From contig WGOC01000025.1 in the NCBI GenBank assembly GCA_016124235.1, positions 1 to 64,000 on the forward strand: a stretch of 64,000 bases of DNA, in the 5' to 3' direction. The notes beneath the pieces are model-generated. The model did no database searches and was not told where the DNA came from. It saw only the letters and a program-made list of their open reading frames with translations. Both the position numbers and the translations under genes were made by a program. Position 1 is the first letter of the stretch, and each line of letters opens with the position of its first letter. This document shows positions 45,037-54,566 of this stretch, piece by piece. This DNA is from a bacterium. Its GTDB lineage: Bacteria > Verrucomicrobiota > Verrucomicrobiia > Limisphaerales > RI-55.

Positions 45037-48000
45037 ATGCGAACGACCAAACTTCTACTGGACAAGTCGGTCTCGAGGAATACATTCGCTCAATCAGTTA
45101 CTCGGAAAACGTTTGCCCATGACGCGTTTCCGACTCGCCACAAGACGGGGGCGTTTTGTGTGCCTGAGGATGGGGGCATCCACAGGCCGGCGGGCATGAC
45201 GCGGGCAGAGAGATCATTCGCCAGGATGAAACCCTTGTTTCATTTGGGGAACGGGGCTTGGTGTCGGTTGGTCGGGAACTTCGCGATCGGTGTTGGGCTG
45301 ATCGCGGGGGGGACTCCTGCCTTCAGTGCCGAGCTGTCTTCCCATGCCTATCCTCCGCTGCTTTCAGCAGGCGCGGCCGGCGATTCATCCACCCCTTTGG
45401 TCAGCGATGACGGGCGATTTGTAGTCTTCGTAAGCGCCGCGGAGAATCTCACCGTAAACGACGGCAATCACTTCATGGACGTCTTCCTGCGGGATCGGGA
45501 AGCGCACACCACCATCTTGTTGAGCACGAATGAGGCGGGTGTTTCAACGCGATTGGGACACTCGGGAGAGCCCTCGATGTCGGCTGATGGAAACCTGGTT
45601 TCTTATACCACTGAACAACGTGGGCGGGATCTGTTTTTCAGTTCACCGGTGGTGTCAGTGACCAACACGGTGGGATATTTGATCGACCGAACTTCGTACT
45701 CGCGCCGACGGATCGGTATCGCCGAGGGGATTCAACTTGAACGTATTCTCATGGATCCGCCGTCGACGAACTGGATCACCTATTCGAACAATGCTGTTGG
45801 GGACACGCACGTCGCCCGAAACGGGAAACGGGTTTTCTTCCAAGTCCCGGATTTGCCGTTCTATAGTTCACTTGCGCAGTATTCACAGTTGCAATTGCTG
45901 GTGTCGCTTGATCTCGAATCAGGACACACCAACGAGTTTTGCCATGTGCTTCCGGGTGAATTGGCGCCCAACGACGAGCTTCGAGATCTTCACTTCTCGG
46001 AGAGCGGCAATCGAGTCGCCTTCGATTCCCGGGCCAACAATTTAAATTCTCTAAAACATGTGAGCGGACCGTTGGCTGTATATGTTTACGACCAGGTTGC
46101 GAATTCGAATATTCTGGTCAGCCTTTCCGCCGATGGAAGTGCCGCTGCGTCCGGTGAATCGGATTCACCCGACATCTCCAGTGATGGTCGTTACGTAGTG
46201 TTTGCGAGCAGTTCGACCAATCTCGTCGGAACGGACACGAATCTGAATTCCGACGTTTTCCTCCGCGATCTCGAAGCGGGCACGACGGTTCTCGTCAGCT
46301 CAAACTTGGACGGTGTCACCACGTCTTCCTCCGGCAATTCGGACGCCCCGGCCATTTCGCGAGACGGCCGTTGGATCGCCTTTTTCAGCAACGCCAGTGA
46401 TCTCGTCGCCGACGATACGAATGGCGCGACCGGGGATGTGTTTCTCCGCGACAACCAGACGGGTGTCGTCACGTTGATCAGCAGTCATCCCGAGTGGCAT
46501 GGCCGACTCGCGTCCGGCGCGCAGGCTCCGCAGATTACCTCGGATGGATCGTTCGTGCTTTATCAGGCGCCCGGTTCCGGCCTGTTTCTTTACGATCGAT
46601 CCGCCGGCACTTCGATGCGCCTTACCGACGACGTGACTGCCGACTCGCCCTCGATGTCCTCCGACGGTCGGTTTGTGGTTTTCTCTTCGCAGACGATTCC
46701 CGGATCCATCGGTGGAACCGACGCGCATCGGCAGATCTATCTCTACGATCGTGAACTCAATTCATTCGAGTTGATCTCCCGCCGTGACACCGATCTTCCG
46801 CTTGCAGCCTCAAATGATTCGACCCGATTTGAAGCGGGTGTTGTGGCCACCGCCGACAACCTGTTGCTTTCCCGTAGCTATGCAACGGATCTCGGGCTCC
46901 GCGCGAGCGACGGCCAATTGCGTTTGTGGAATCTAGCCAACACCGGCGTTCGCTTCTCGGAGGATCTTGGTGAGATTGATGGCGTTGCGGTGGAAGCGGC
47001 AAAAGCGATCCATCTCAACGCTAGTGCCGACGGTCGTTGGCTGGTCTTCGATTACGACGAACCAGCGCTGGCACCGGTTGAGCATAACTGGGGCTGGCTC
47101 GTTGTCTTGCACGATCGATTGACCGGCGAAAACCGCGTTGTCAACCAGACCAACAATGAATTCAACGGACCACATTATCCGGCGATTGCACCCGACGCCA
47201 GCGTGGTCCTTTGGCGATCGTCAGAGGGAGAGCTGACGCTCTTTGACACAAATTCGAAGTCGGTGACTTATTTTCACTCGGCTAGTCTCGTCTATCAGGG
47301 AGCGGGAGAAGCGCCCATTTTCAGTCCCGACAGTCGATACGCGTATTTTCGCGCGCGCGGTTTTCTTTATGATCTTTCGTCGGACCTGATTCCGAACTTC
47401 CGACTGATCCGGTTGGACACATCAAATCATGGCCTGACGCACATCGATGCTTTGGATTTGAATTCAGGATCGGCAAACGTCGGACAGTTCAGGCTGAGCC
47501 CGAATGGTGCCTTCGCGGTTTACGAAATACTCGATCCAACCAATGGAACGAACGTCTTTTTGAACACGCTGCCGAACGTCGCCAACAGCCTCGTCGCGTC
47601 GAACGCTTTCAATCCTTACGTCGATAATTCCGGCAATTGGATCGCTTTCGATTCGACGATGTCAGTTTCACTCGTGACGGACACGAATAACACAAGTGAC
47701 GTGTTCATCAAGAATCAGGCATCGGGTGAAGTGTCACTCGTATCGGTAAACCGTGCTGGCACGGGAACGGGCAACGGCCGCTCAAAGCTTCTCGGCATCA
47801 GTCCCGACGGTCGCTTTGTTCTCTTCCATAGTTGGGCCAGTGACCTCGTTGCCAACGATACCAATCAGCTCGGTGATTTGTTCCTACGCGATCTGCGCAC
47901 ACAGACCACGCTGATGCTCACCGTCGGACTGAACCTCGCGGCCGCCGATGGCAACACGTCGGCCCGGGCAATGTTTGATCGCGCGGGCGACAAGGTCATC

Positions 48001-48456
48001 TTCGAAAGCTATGCGCCGAATCTGGTCGCCGGCGATTTCAACGAAACGCGTGATGTCTACACGGCGACTCTCAGCCTGCCCGATTCGGATGGTGACGGAC
48101 TGCCCGACAGTTGGGAGCTCACCTGGTTCGGCACGCTGGCCCGCGACGGCAGTGGAGACTTCGACAATGATGGTGTGAGCGATCACGACGAATTCGTCGC
48201 TGGCACCAATCCCACTAACGACCATTCCGTGCTGGAAGCGCTCACGGTTTATGCAAGCAGTTCGAGTGAGCCCCAGATTCTCTGGTCGGCGATTCCCGGC
48301 CGCACCTATCGCGTGCAATACAAAGACGATTTCAATGTCGCCGGTTGGACGAATCTACCCGGCGACGTGCGTGCCACATCATCAACCGGAATGCGTCTGG
48401 ACGATTCCGGGACCGCTGGAGAAAAGCGGTTTTATCGCGTGTTAATTTTGCCATGA
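45037..48456 (+). CDS. Giant exported TolB/WD40-like beta-propeller protein
   Basis: 1139 residues from ATG 45037. A signal peptide core (GNFAIGVGLIAGGTPAFSA) lies unusually far in, at about residues 79-97; an ATG at 45226 directly in front would make a conventional signal (1076 residues). The body is about fifteen TolB/PD40-like blades with the recurring SSDGRFVVF and ND-T-N...DVFLRDL...T.LVS strands. Near the end DSDGDGLPDSWELTWFGTL...DFDNDGVSDHDEF is a thrombospondin-3-like calcium-binding repeat. The final ~60 residues are the shared tail module ending KRFYRVLI. Surface or secreted; ligand unknown. Confidence 0.85.
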   Translation: MRTTKLLLDKSVSRNTFAQSVTRKTFAHDAFPTRHKTGAFCVPEDGGIHRPAGMTRAERSFARMKPLFHLGNGAWCRLVGNFAIGVGLIAGGTPAFSAELSSHAYPPLLSAGAAGDSSTPLVSDDGRFVVFVSAAENLTVNDGNHFMDVFLRDREAHTTILLSTNEAGVSTRLGHSGEPSMSADGNLVSYTTEQRGRDLFFSSPVVSVTNTVGYLIDRTSYSRRRIGIAEGIQLERILMDPPSTNWITYSNNAVGDTHVARNGKRVFFQVPDLPFYSSLAQYSQLQLLVSLDLESGHTNEFCHVLPGELAPNDELRDLHFSESGNRVAFDSRANNLNSLKHVSGPLAVYVYDQVANSNILVSLSADGSAAASGESDSPDISSDGRYVVFASSSTNLVGTDTNLNSDVFLRDLEAGTTVLVSSNLDGVTTSSSGNSDAPAISRDGRWIAFFSNASDLVADDTNGATGDVFLRDNQTGVVTLISSHPEWHGRLASGAQAPQITSDGSFVLYQAPGSGLFLYDRSAGTSMRLTDDVTADSPSMSSDGRFVVFSSQTIPGSIGGTDAHRQIYLYDRELNSFELISRRDTDLPLAASNDSTRFEAGVVATADNLLLSRSYATDLGLRASDGQLRLWNLANTGVRFSEDLGEIDGVAVEAAKAIHLNASADGRWLVFDYDEPALAPVEHNWGWLVVLHDRLTGENRVVNQTNNEFNGPHYPAIAPDASVVLWRSSEGELTLFDTNSKSVTYFHSASLVYQGAGEAPIFSPDSRYAYFRARGFLYDLSSDLIPNFRLIRLDTSNHGLTHIDALDLNSGSANVGQFRLSPNGAFAVYEILDPTNGTNVFLNTLPNVANSLVASNAFNPYVDNSGNWIAFDSTMSVSLVTDTNNTSDVFIKNQASGEVSLVSVNRAGTGTGNGRSKLLGISPDGRFVLFHSWASDLVANDTNQLGDLFLRDLRTQTTLMLTVGLNLAAADGNTSARAMFDRAGDKVIFESYAPNLVAGDFNETRDVYTATLSLPDSDGDGLPDSWELTWFGTLARDGSGDFDNDGVSDHDEFVAGTNPTNDHSVLEALTVYASSSSEPQILWSAIPGRTYRVQYKDDFNVAGWTNLPGDVRATSSTGMRLDDSGTAGEKRFYRVLILP
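45162..45187 (+). repeat. Hairpin within the pre-signal region of the TolB-like gene
   Basis: GCCTGAGGATG and CATCCACAGGC form an 11-bp stem with one mismatch and a GGGG loop, within codons about 42-51 of the unusual N-terminal extension. It may be a palindromic element inserted at the 5' end of the gene, or a structure affecting translation. Confidence 0.5.
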
Positions 48457-48482
48457 AGAAGCCTGTGAACAACGAACCCAGG

Positions 48483-48628
48483 GTAGGACCGGCATCTTGC
48501 CTGTCCCGCGTCGGCGAAGTTGTTTCACGGGTTGATCTATGGTTTCGCAAGTTCAGGGATTTTCAGCGATCGAAGAAGTCTCCGGAATCCAACTCAAAGA
48601 ATGAAGACAGACAGGATGCTCGTCCTAC
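48483..48628. repeat. Inverted-repeat element with gtaggac ends
   Basis: gtaggaccggcatc at the left end and gatgctcgtcctac at the right end are inverted, imperfect copies bounding 146 nt just after the TolB-like gene. The ends resemble in style the GC-rich palindromes in mutS and after glpK. No coding content was recognised inside. Confidence 0.55.
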
Positions 48629-49223
48629 GCTTTTGCCATGCGCCTGGAATGAGGTGGAGCGGTGCGAGTTGCCGTTTCAAACGATGCTCCGTGGTTCGTC
48701 CAAAATCATTCATGGCCGACGACTGATCCAGCTTGGCGAATCAATCGGTCAAATCAGTTTGCAGAACTTCATCGGGGGACAGGTTGTCAGGGCGAAAAGG
48801 GGATTCGCAACCGACTGTTCCAATGCGGTGTCACCCGGCGATTTCGCACGGAGACGTGTATGCCAGGGGAAAGGCCCATTCCGGGTGGCACCGCCAACTT
48901 TCAGATCATCCTCGTCCTCGCGATTGGATTTGGTCGCGAATCATTTGGTGACGTACCAGCGGAACCATGGATTTCCCTCGGACGGCACAGTGCAGCGGAG
49001 GCATCGCGATACGGATACAACCGCCCTGATGATTGCGATTACGAGAACGACACCGACGACGAGGACGATCTTGTTAAAGCGGATTTGCCCGAGTGGGCAA
49101 GGGCCGGACTGGCTGCGGGAGAGTGTGTCGAACGACGCGAAAATTAGTGTGTCATCGCGTCGTTCTGCAAAAGGGGCGCCTCCCCGCAGCCGGCCTCGGC
49201 GATTTGATCTTTGAGAGACTTTC

Positions 49224-49313
49224 GCCATCCGCCGGGAAACCGGATGGCGGGAAAACGATGGGCGCAGCTCCGTCCGACGCCAGGCGAGTGTCTGGATCGC
49301 CGCCGGAGCTGCG
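49224..49313. repeat. Two nested palindromes upstream of the tail-domain mini-gene
   Basis: Hairpin 49224-49249 has a perfect 9-bp stem CGCCATCCG/CGGATGGCG with an 8-nt loop. A further perfect 10-nt inverted repeat CGCAGCTCCG (49263-49272) and CGGAGCTGCG (49304-49313) follows. No poly-T. It probably belongs to the palindromic-element class of this genome. Confidence 0.6.
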
Positions 49314-49377
49314 TCTCGTCGCTAAACCGATGTCGCCTGGAACAGATACAAGACGATGTCGCAAAGGGGGGCCAACA

Positions 49378-49746
49378 TTGTTGGAAACAAAACAAACCAG
49401 CCATCAACTGGTCAATGCGGCGGCCGTCGTCAGGGGCGGTCGCCCACTTCTTATCTTGCTGATCATGATTGCGTGGAACAGAGCAAACGCTGCCGATCCA
49501 CTTGAGACGCACCCTTGGGTCAAGTCAGAAGGATTGTCCGAGTGTGTTCAACGATTCATCACCTGGGCGTCGTCGTTTTGGGATTTCACACTGCAATCGG
49601 CCACCGACCTTGGCGTCGATTCGCAATGGATCGGTGTGTCGCCCGGCGAGTTGAATGCGAGCGAAGTTCGCGTGCCGGTCGAGACTTCGATTGGGCAGCA
49701 GTTCTATCGTGTGGTGAAATCGTTTCCCGATCAGGCATCGCCCTGA
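49378..49746 (+). CDS. Mini exported protein made of signal peptide plus shared C-terminal domain
   Basis: 122 residues if it starts at TTG 49378 (or 49381), with AGGGGGG 5-10 nt upstream; the open frame begins at 49093 but the earlier part looks non-coding. A hydrophobic stretch PLLILLIMIAWNRANA-A (about 23-38) is a plausible signal peptide. The rest (WDFTLQSATDLGVDSQWIG...QQFYRVVKSF) is essentially the tail module found at the end of six larger proteins here. It could be a decayed remnant of a larger gene or a genuine stand-alone domain. It is 24 nt before the 1567-residue gene. Confidence 0.45.
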   Translation: MLETKQTSHQLVNAAAVVRGGRPLLILLIMIAWNRANAADPLETHPWVKSEGLSECVQRFITWASSFWDFTLQSATDLGVDSQWIGVSPGELNASEVRVPVETSIGQQFYRVVKSFPDQASP

Positions 49747-49770
49747 TCACAAACAGGAGAGGGAGTTGGT

Positions 49771-52700
49771 ATGAAGATCAGAGAAACAATTCGAGAAACT
49801 TCACGCAGATGTGGCGTATCGATCAAATCGACCTTTGAGCGGCACGCAATCAAGCGGTTATGCGCGAGTGCTTTGCGGGCACCGCTGCTTATCGATCACG
49901 CGATCGTGTTGGCTTTGCTCGTTTCGTTGCCCGTTCGGGCCGGTGAGTTGGAACAGTTTTTCTATTCGCCGATCGACGGGACGAATGTCGTTGATCTGAC
50001 GTCGTCGCCCGAGTTTCCCGAACAACCGTTTATCGTGACACCGGCCAATTGGTTCAGCACCGGCTTGGAAGGCATCACCAACGCCTCGACCTACTACGGG
50101 AGCTGGCTGCGTGGTTATCTGGAAACGCCTGTTTCGGGTGCCTACATATTTTATCTCTCCGCCGACGACACCGCGGAGCTGTATCTGAGCACCGATCATC
50201 TCGAAGCAGACAAACAATTGATCGCGAAAGTGACGACGGCCGTGCCGGAAGATGATTACCGCGAACAACCCGGCCAGAAATCCGCGGCGATCGATCTGGA
50301 GCGCGGTCGACAATACTACTTTGAGATCCGCCACAAACAGGGCGCGGGCGCGGATCACGTACAGGTGGGGTGGTTGCGGCCGGATGACGTTTTGGAAAGG
50401 CCGATTCCTCTGCGCTACGTGCAACGGTTTGTCCCTGCGAGCTACCGGGGTCCACAAATCAGTTTGGCTGCCGATATCGCGCCCAAGGTGGAATCGTTTG
50501 ATTTGCCCGGCCTGTCGTATCCACCCGCCGAGAACCAGCACGTGATCATTGCGGCGAACGTGTCGGCGTTGCCGCCGGTGTATTATCAATGGTTCAAGAA
50601 CGGCGTGCCTATGGACGGCGAAAACCTGTCCTCGCTCGACTTGGGAACGGTATCCGAAGCGAACAGCGGCGACGTTTTCAACCTGCTGGTGGCCACCGGA
50701 AATGGGATCGCGCTCTCGGAGGATTTTCCGTTGCGGGTAAGGAAGGATACAACTCCGCCGACCTTACTGCGCGCAGCGGTTCTGGGTATGACGAATGGCT
50801 TTGTCCTGACTTTTAGCGAACCCGTGGACCCGGCCACCGCGACCGACGTGGCGAACTACACAATGAATCTGGGCATCACCGTGACAGACGTGAGCCTGCT
50901 CTACGGCACCAACTTGACGACCGTGGTGGTACGGACAAGTCCATTCCCGGCGGCGGGCATCCCGGAAGTGACGGTGAACAATGTTCAGGACCTGGCCAAA
51001 CCGCCGAACGTCATCGTGCCGGACTCAACAAAGCCAATCAGTTCGGCCGACGGAAGAATCACGCTTCGTTATTATGGTGCCGTCAATGGTGGCATGCCTT
51101 TCAATGGTATCAGTTTGGGTGACATTCAAGGCGATCCTCGTTTCCCGGACCATCCGGACTTGGAGACTACGCGCGGTGAATTCGGCATTCCGAATAATTT
51201 TGCCGACAATTATGCGGCCCAATTGGTTGGCTATTTGGTGCCGCCAGTATCGGGTGATTATCGGTTTTTCATCGCCTCGGATGATATGGGAACCCTGTAC
51301 CTCAGCACCGATGCGGATCCCGCGCACAAACGAGTTATCGCGGTTGAACCGCAATGGAACGGCTACCGCGTTTTTACCTCAAGCGAGCGACGCACGATCG
51401 AAAATCTCGGACACACTCCGGAGATTGTGGCGTCCAACTTTCCATCGATCGATCGGAACAAAGCCATGAACGATTCTCTGAACACAGTGGGTTTGATTCA
51501 TCTCGACGCCGGGCAACGCTATTACATCGAAGGATTGATGATGGAAGGTGGCGGCGGTGACAATCTGGATGTGGCCTGGCAAATGCCCGGTGGACCGCCC
51601 GTCGTGGACGGTCAGGCCCCCATTCCAGGCGAGTTTCTCGCGCGTTGGGCGGGTGCGAGTGTTGGCGATGTGGCAATCTCGTACGCGCCCACGAATGCCG
51701 TCGTCCTCGAAGGCCGCCGAGCGACGTTCAGCGTACATGCTCAAGGAACGGAACCATTCACCTATCAATGGTATCGCGATGGTAAACGCATCGTCGACGT
51801 AACGGACCCCAGTTATACGTTTCCGGTGCGATTGTCCGATGATGGGGCGCATTACTCCGTGCGCGTGCGCAATGACTTCAGTGAGCGTTGGAGCAGTGAG
51901 GCGGTCCTAACGGTGACGCCCGATCACGAGCCGCCACACATTGTGCGAGCATCTGCCGACCAATATTTTGACAAGGTGACACTGCGTTTTGACGAGCCGG
52001 TTGCGGCTGCCTCGGCGACCAACGCCGCAAATTATGTCATCACGCACACGGACAATGGACAGCTATTGCACGTGAATTCAGTGGAACTGGGAGGTTATTT
52101 TGACGGCGGCTATACCAACATCATTTTGCACACGGACACCGTTGAATCCGGTGAAAACTATACCGTTCGGACGACTGGTGTTGAGGACCTGGCTCAAGCC
52201 GCAAATGGTACAAGGCCCGAAGATTCGGCCGCCTTTACCGGCTGGGTGCTCAGTCGAGGGTTTGTTCTGTACGAACAATTCAACGGAATCCCTGGTTTCT
52301 CGGTGGCGGGTTATGCGGAGCCGGGCGTGCTTCCTGATGAGCCAACCATCGTGAAGTATCTTCTTTCCTGGGAGTCTGAATACGTTCAGGAACCGTATTC
52401 TGTGGGCCGTCTTTCAGGTTTCTTTATCCCGCCTGGATCGGGGCGCCATGAGTTTTACATGTCGTCGCAATGGAACGGGGAGCTTTGGCTTTCGACCGGC
52501 GACAATTCAGCATCGCCAAAGACTCTAATCGCAACGGAACCATGGTATGGTGACCCACAATCGTGGACCGGTGCCGGGGGCTACTCCTCTTCCCGGAACA
52601 ACGGAGACAACAACACGCTGGGTGACAATCTGTCCGTGCTCAACATGACGGCAGGGGAGCCAAGATATATGGAGTTGCTCTGGAAAGGTAACGGCTATGG

Positions 52701-54474
52701 TCGTGGGGATGCCACTTACAGCGGGCCAAACGAACCCGTGCCGGCCAACGGAACTCCGAGCCGCCTCACTGGCGGCGTTATCGGCGCTTGGGCCAATCCG
52801 GACGCGGTCACAATTGGTGTGACTGACGAACCGACGGACGTGGCCACGAGTGACGGTACCATGGCCACTTTTTCTGTCGCGGCGTCCGCTATCGATTGGG
52901 ACGGGCAAGCTCAGCCGGTGCTTTATCAGTGGCAGGTCGATGACGTCGATATTCCAGGAGCTACTTCAAGTTCGTTTACGACTTCGTATCTGGCTTACCG
53001 GCGCGAACCTTATCATTGCCGCTGCCGGCTTTCATCGGTGGGAGTCGAAACCTATACACGCGAAGCGGTGTTACAGGTGGGATGTGACGACTGCGATTAC
53101 ATCTTTCCAGGTACAGCGCGCAGTGACGGAACGCATCGGCGCGTGACGCTGACAATCGGCAAATTCATCAGCACGACGACGGCAACCAACATGGCAAATT
53201 ATCACATCGATGGTCTCGTCATTGAGTCGATCGAAGTTTCAAGCTCATCACCCGACTGGACGAAAACTATCATTCTCAATACCTCTCTCCAACAGCCTAG
53301 CCGGCGTTACGTCCTGAGCGTGGACGGTTTGGTGGGCTTTCTTTATCCGTACCCTGAAGTTCACGGGTGGCAGTTGCCGTTCGTCGCGTGGACGTTGCAA
53401 CCAGGCTGGGTGCTTCGCGAGACGTGGACCAATGTCATCGGAACTCGTATTGCAGATTTGACTTCGAACTCGCGATACCCGGATCAACCGGACAAGTCAG
53501 ATTTCCTGCCTGCGATTGAGTCTCCCCCGTCAGAACCCAACGTTGAATCGTTTGGCGTGCGCTTGAGCGGCTGGCTGCGAGTGACCAACACGGACGACTA
53601 TCTGTTCGTCATTTCCGGTGACGATCAGGCCGTGTTTTATTTGAGCACCGATGAAAGTCCCTCTCACAAGCGGGCAATTGTGTCTGAGCCCGAATGGGGC
53701 GGTCCGAGGGACTGGAACTCCACCGATCGACGAATCAGCAGCCCCCAGGATGACATTTTCCCGGATGTCCAGTTCCTGCCGGTGAACCGCTCTGAAAATA
53801 CGACGGGACCCATTCGCCTGGTGGAAGGCGCGAGCTATTATTTCGAGGCACTTGAAAAGGAGGGCGGCGGCGGCGATCACGTGGAAGTGACGTTCTACCC
53901 GGCTGGCTCGCCGCCTCCGCTCAATGGCACTCCCGGAATCCCTGGCTCATTCGTTTGGAATTACCTTGATCCGGTTAACCTGCAATCAATGTCATCGCCT
54001 GATGAAGTTATCGCACTGCCGGGCTGGGATGTGAAATTCAACACGAGTGCGGCCGTGTTTGAACAACCACTTCTTTTTCAGTGGGAACGCAATGGTGTTC
54101 CGCTCGTCGATAAGACCAACTCAGTCCTGGAGATTCCATCCGTCGCTTTGTCGATGAATGGCGACCAGTATCGCTGCCGAATCATGGCGCCGGGAGTCGA
54201 CACCCGCACAGCACCGGCGCGGCTGACTGTTTTGGCCGCACCACAGATGGTACGTCAACAAACTGATTTGCACCGGTTGAAATTCAGCTGGCCGAGCGAC
54301 GGCACGCCGCATTTGTTCCAGACAACGACTAATCTTTCTCCGCCGATAAATTGGCAAACGCGGGAAACGCTCGATCAAGATCAATACCTGTATCAGTGGA
54401 CTTATGACCCCACTTCTTCGGGGGCGTCGCCACAATTGTTCTTCAGGATCATCCCCGAAGTATCCCCGCCTTAG
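49771..54474 (+). CDS. Giant exported PA14/Ig-like multidomain protein
   Basis: 1567 residues; AGGAGAGGG lies upstream of ATG 49771. A long basic N-region precedes the hydrophobic signal core (HAIVLALLVSLPVRAG, about 44-59). Four PA14-like beta-barrel units follow, at roughly 65-215, 440-625, 835-1010 and 1225-1395, each with a 'VSG.Y.F.I.SDD...LYLSTD' core and 'GGGGDH(L/V)' loop. Between them are Ig-like domains (for example YQWYRDGKR near 670) and bacterial Ig-like 'TPP..L.A..' domains. The shared tail module (about 1500-1567, HLFQTTTNLSPPINWQ...QLFFRI) closes it. PA14 domains often bind carbohydrate, so an adhesin or surface glycan-binding role is likely. Confidence 0.88.
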   Translation: MKIRETIRETSRRCGVSIKSTFERHAIKRLCASALRAPLLIDHAIVLALLVSLPVRAGELEQFFYSPIDGTNVVDLTSSPEFPEQPFIVTPANWFSTGLEGITNASTYYGSWLRGYLETPVSGAYIFYLSADDTAELYLSTDHLEADKQLIAKVTTAVPEDDYREQPGQKSAAIDLERGRQYYFEIRHKQGAGADHVQVGWLRPDDVLERPIPLRYVQRFVPASYRGPQISLAADIAPKVESFDLPGLSYPPAENQHVIIAANVSALPPVYYQWFKNGVPMDGENLSSLDLGTVSEANSGDVFNLLVATGNGIALSEDFPLRVRKDTTPPTLLRAAVLGMTNGFVLTFSEPVDPATATDVANYTMNLGITVTDVSLLYGTNLTTVVVRTSPFPAAGIPEVTVNNVQDLAKPPNVIVPDSTKPISSADGRITLRYYGAVNGGMPFNGISLGDIQGDPRFPDHPDLETTRGEFGIPNNFADNYAAQLVGYLVPPVSGDYRFFIASDDMGTLYLSTDADPAHKRVIAVEPQWNGYRVFTSSERRTIENLGHTPEIVASNFPSIDRNKAMNDSLNTVGLIHLDAGQRYYIEGLMMEGGGGDNLDVAWQMPGGPPVVDGQAPIPGEFLARWAGASVGDVAISYAPTNAVVLEGRRATFSVHAQGTEPFTYQWYRDGKRIVDVTDPSYTFPVRLSDDGAHYSVRVRNDFSERWSSEAVLTVTPDHEPPHIVRASADQYFDKVTLRFDEPVAAASATNAANYVITHTDNGQLLHVNSVELGGYFDGGYTNIILHTDTVESGENYTVRTTGVEDLAQAANGTRPEDSAAFTGWVLSRGFVLYEQFNGIPGFSVAGYAEPGVLPDEPTIVKYLLSWESEYVQEPYSVGRLSGFFIPPGSGRHEFYMSSQWNGELWLSTGDNSASPKTLIATEPWYGDPQSWTGAGGYSSSRNNGDNNTLGDNLSVLNMTAGEPRYMELLWKGNGYGRGDATYSGPNEPVPANGTPSRLTGGVIGAWANPDAVTIGVTDEPTDVATSDGTMATFSVAASAIDWDGQAQPVLYQWQVDDVDIPGATSSSFTTSYLAYRREPYHCRCRLSSVGVETYTREAVLQVGCDDCDYIFPGTARSDGTHRRVTLTIGKFISTTTATNMANYHIDGLVIESIEVSSSSPDWTKTIILNTSLQQPSRRYVLSVDGLVGFLYPYPEVHGWQLPFVAWTLQPGWVLRETWTNVIGTRIADLTSNSRYPDQPDKSDFLPAIESPPSEPNVESFGVRLSGWLRVTNTDDYLFVISGDDQAVFYLSTDESPSHKRAIVSEPEWGGPRDWNSTDRRISSPQDDIFPDVQFLPVNRSENTTGPIRLVEGASYYFEALEKEGGGGDHVEVTFYPAGSPPPLNGTPGIPGSFVWNYLDPVNLQSMSSPDEVIALPGWDVKFNTSAAVFEQPLLFQWERNGVPLVDKTNSVLEIPSVALSMNGDQYRCRIMAPGVDTRTAPARLTVLAAPQMVRQQTDLHRLKFSWPSDGTPHLFQTTTNLSPPINWQTRETLDQDQYLYQWTYDPTSSGASPQLFFRIIPEVSPP

Positions 54475-54566
54475 ATGCGCAATGGGCTATCGTTCGCAAT
54501 TGGCGCGGGGGAGGACATTTAACTTTCCTTTCGGGCATCGCCGTATAGCGTCGTGGCGTATCAACC

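Larger units (their letters stand above)
48457..49377. other. 921-nt region without a confident gene, rich in palindromes
   Basis: Several overlapping open frames are present on both strands, but none has a recognisable domain or a convincing start. One minus-strand frame (48941-49228) has a possible transmembrane stretch (IVLVVGVVLVIAIIRAVV) and could be a small membrane protein, weakly. The region contains two inverted-repeat structures, annotated separately, and probably represents degenerated or inserted DNA between two secretome genes. Confidence 0.6.

Noticed and set aside
48941..49228. Small minus-strand membrane protein in the palindrome-rich gap
   Set aside because: One hydrophobic stretch only, N-terminal part looks like translated repeat DNA; too weak for a separate call.
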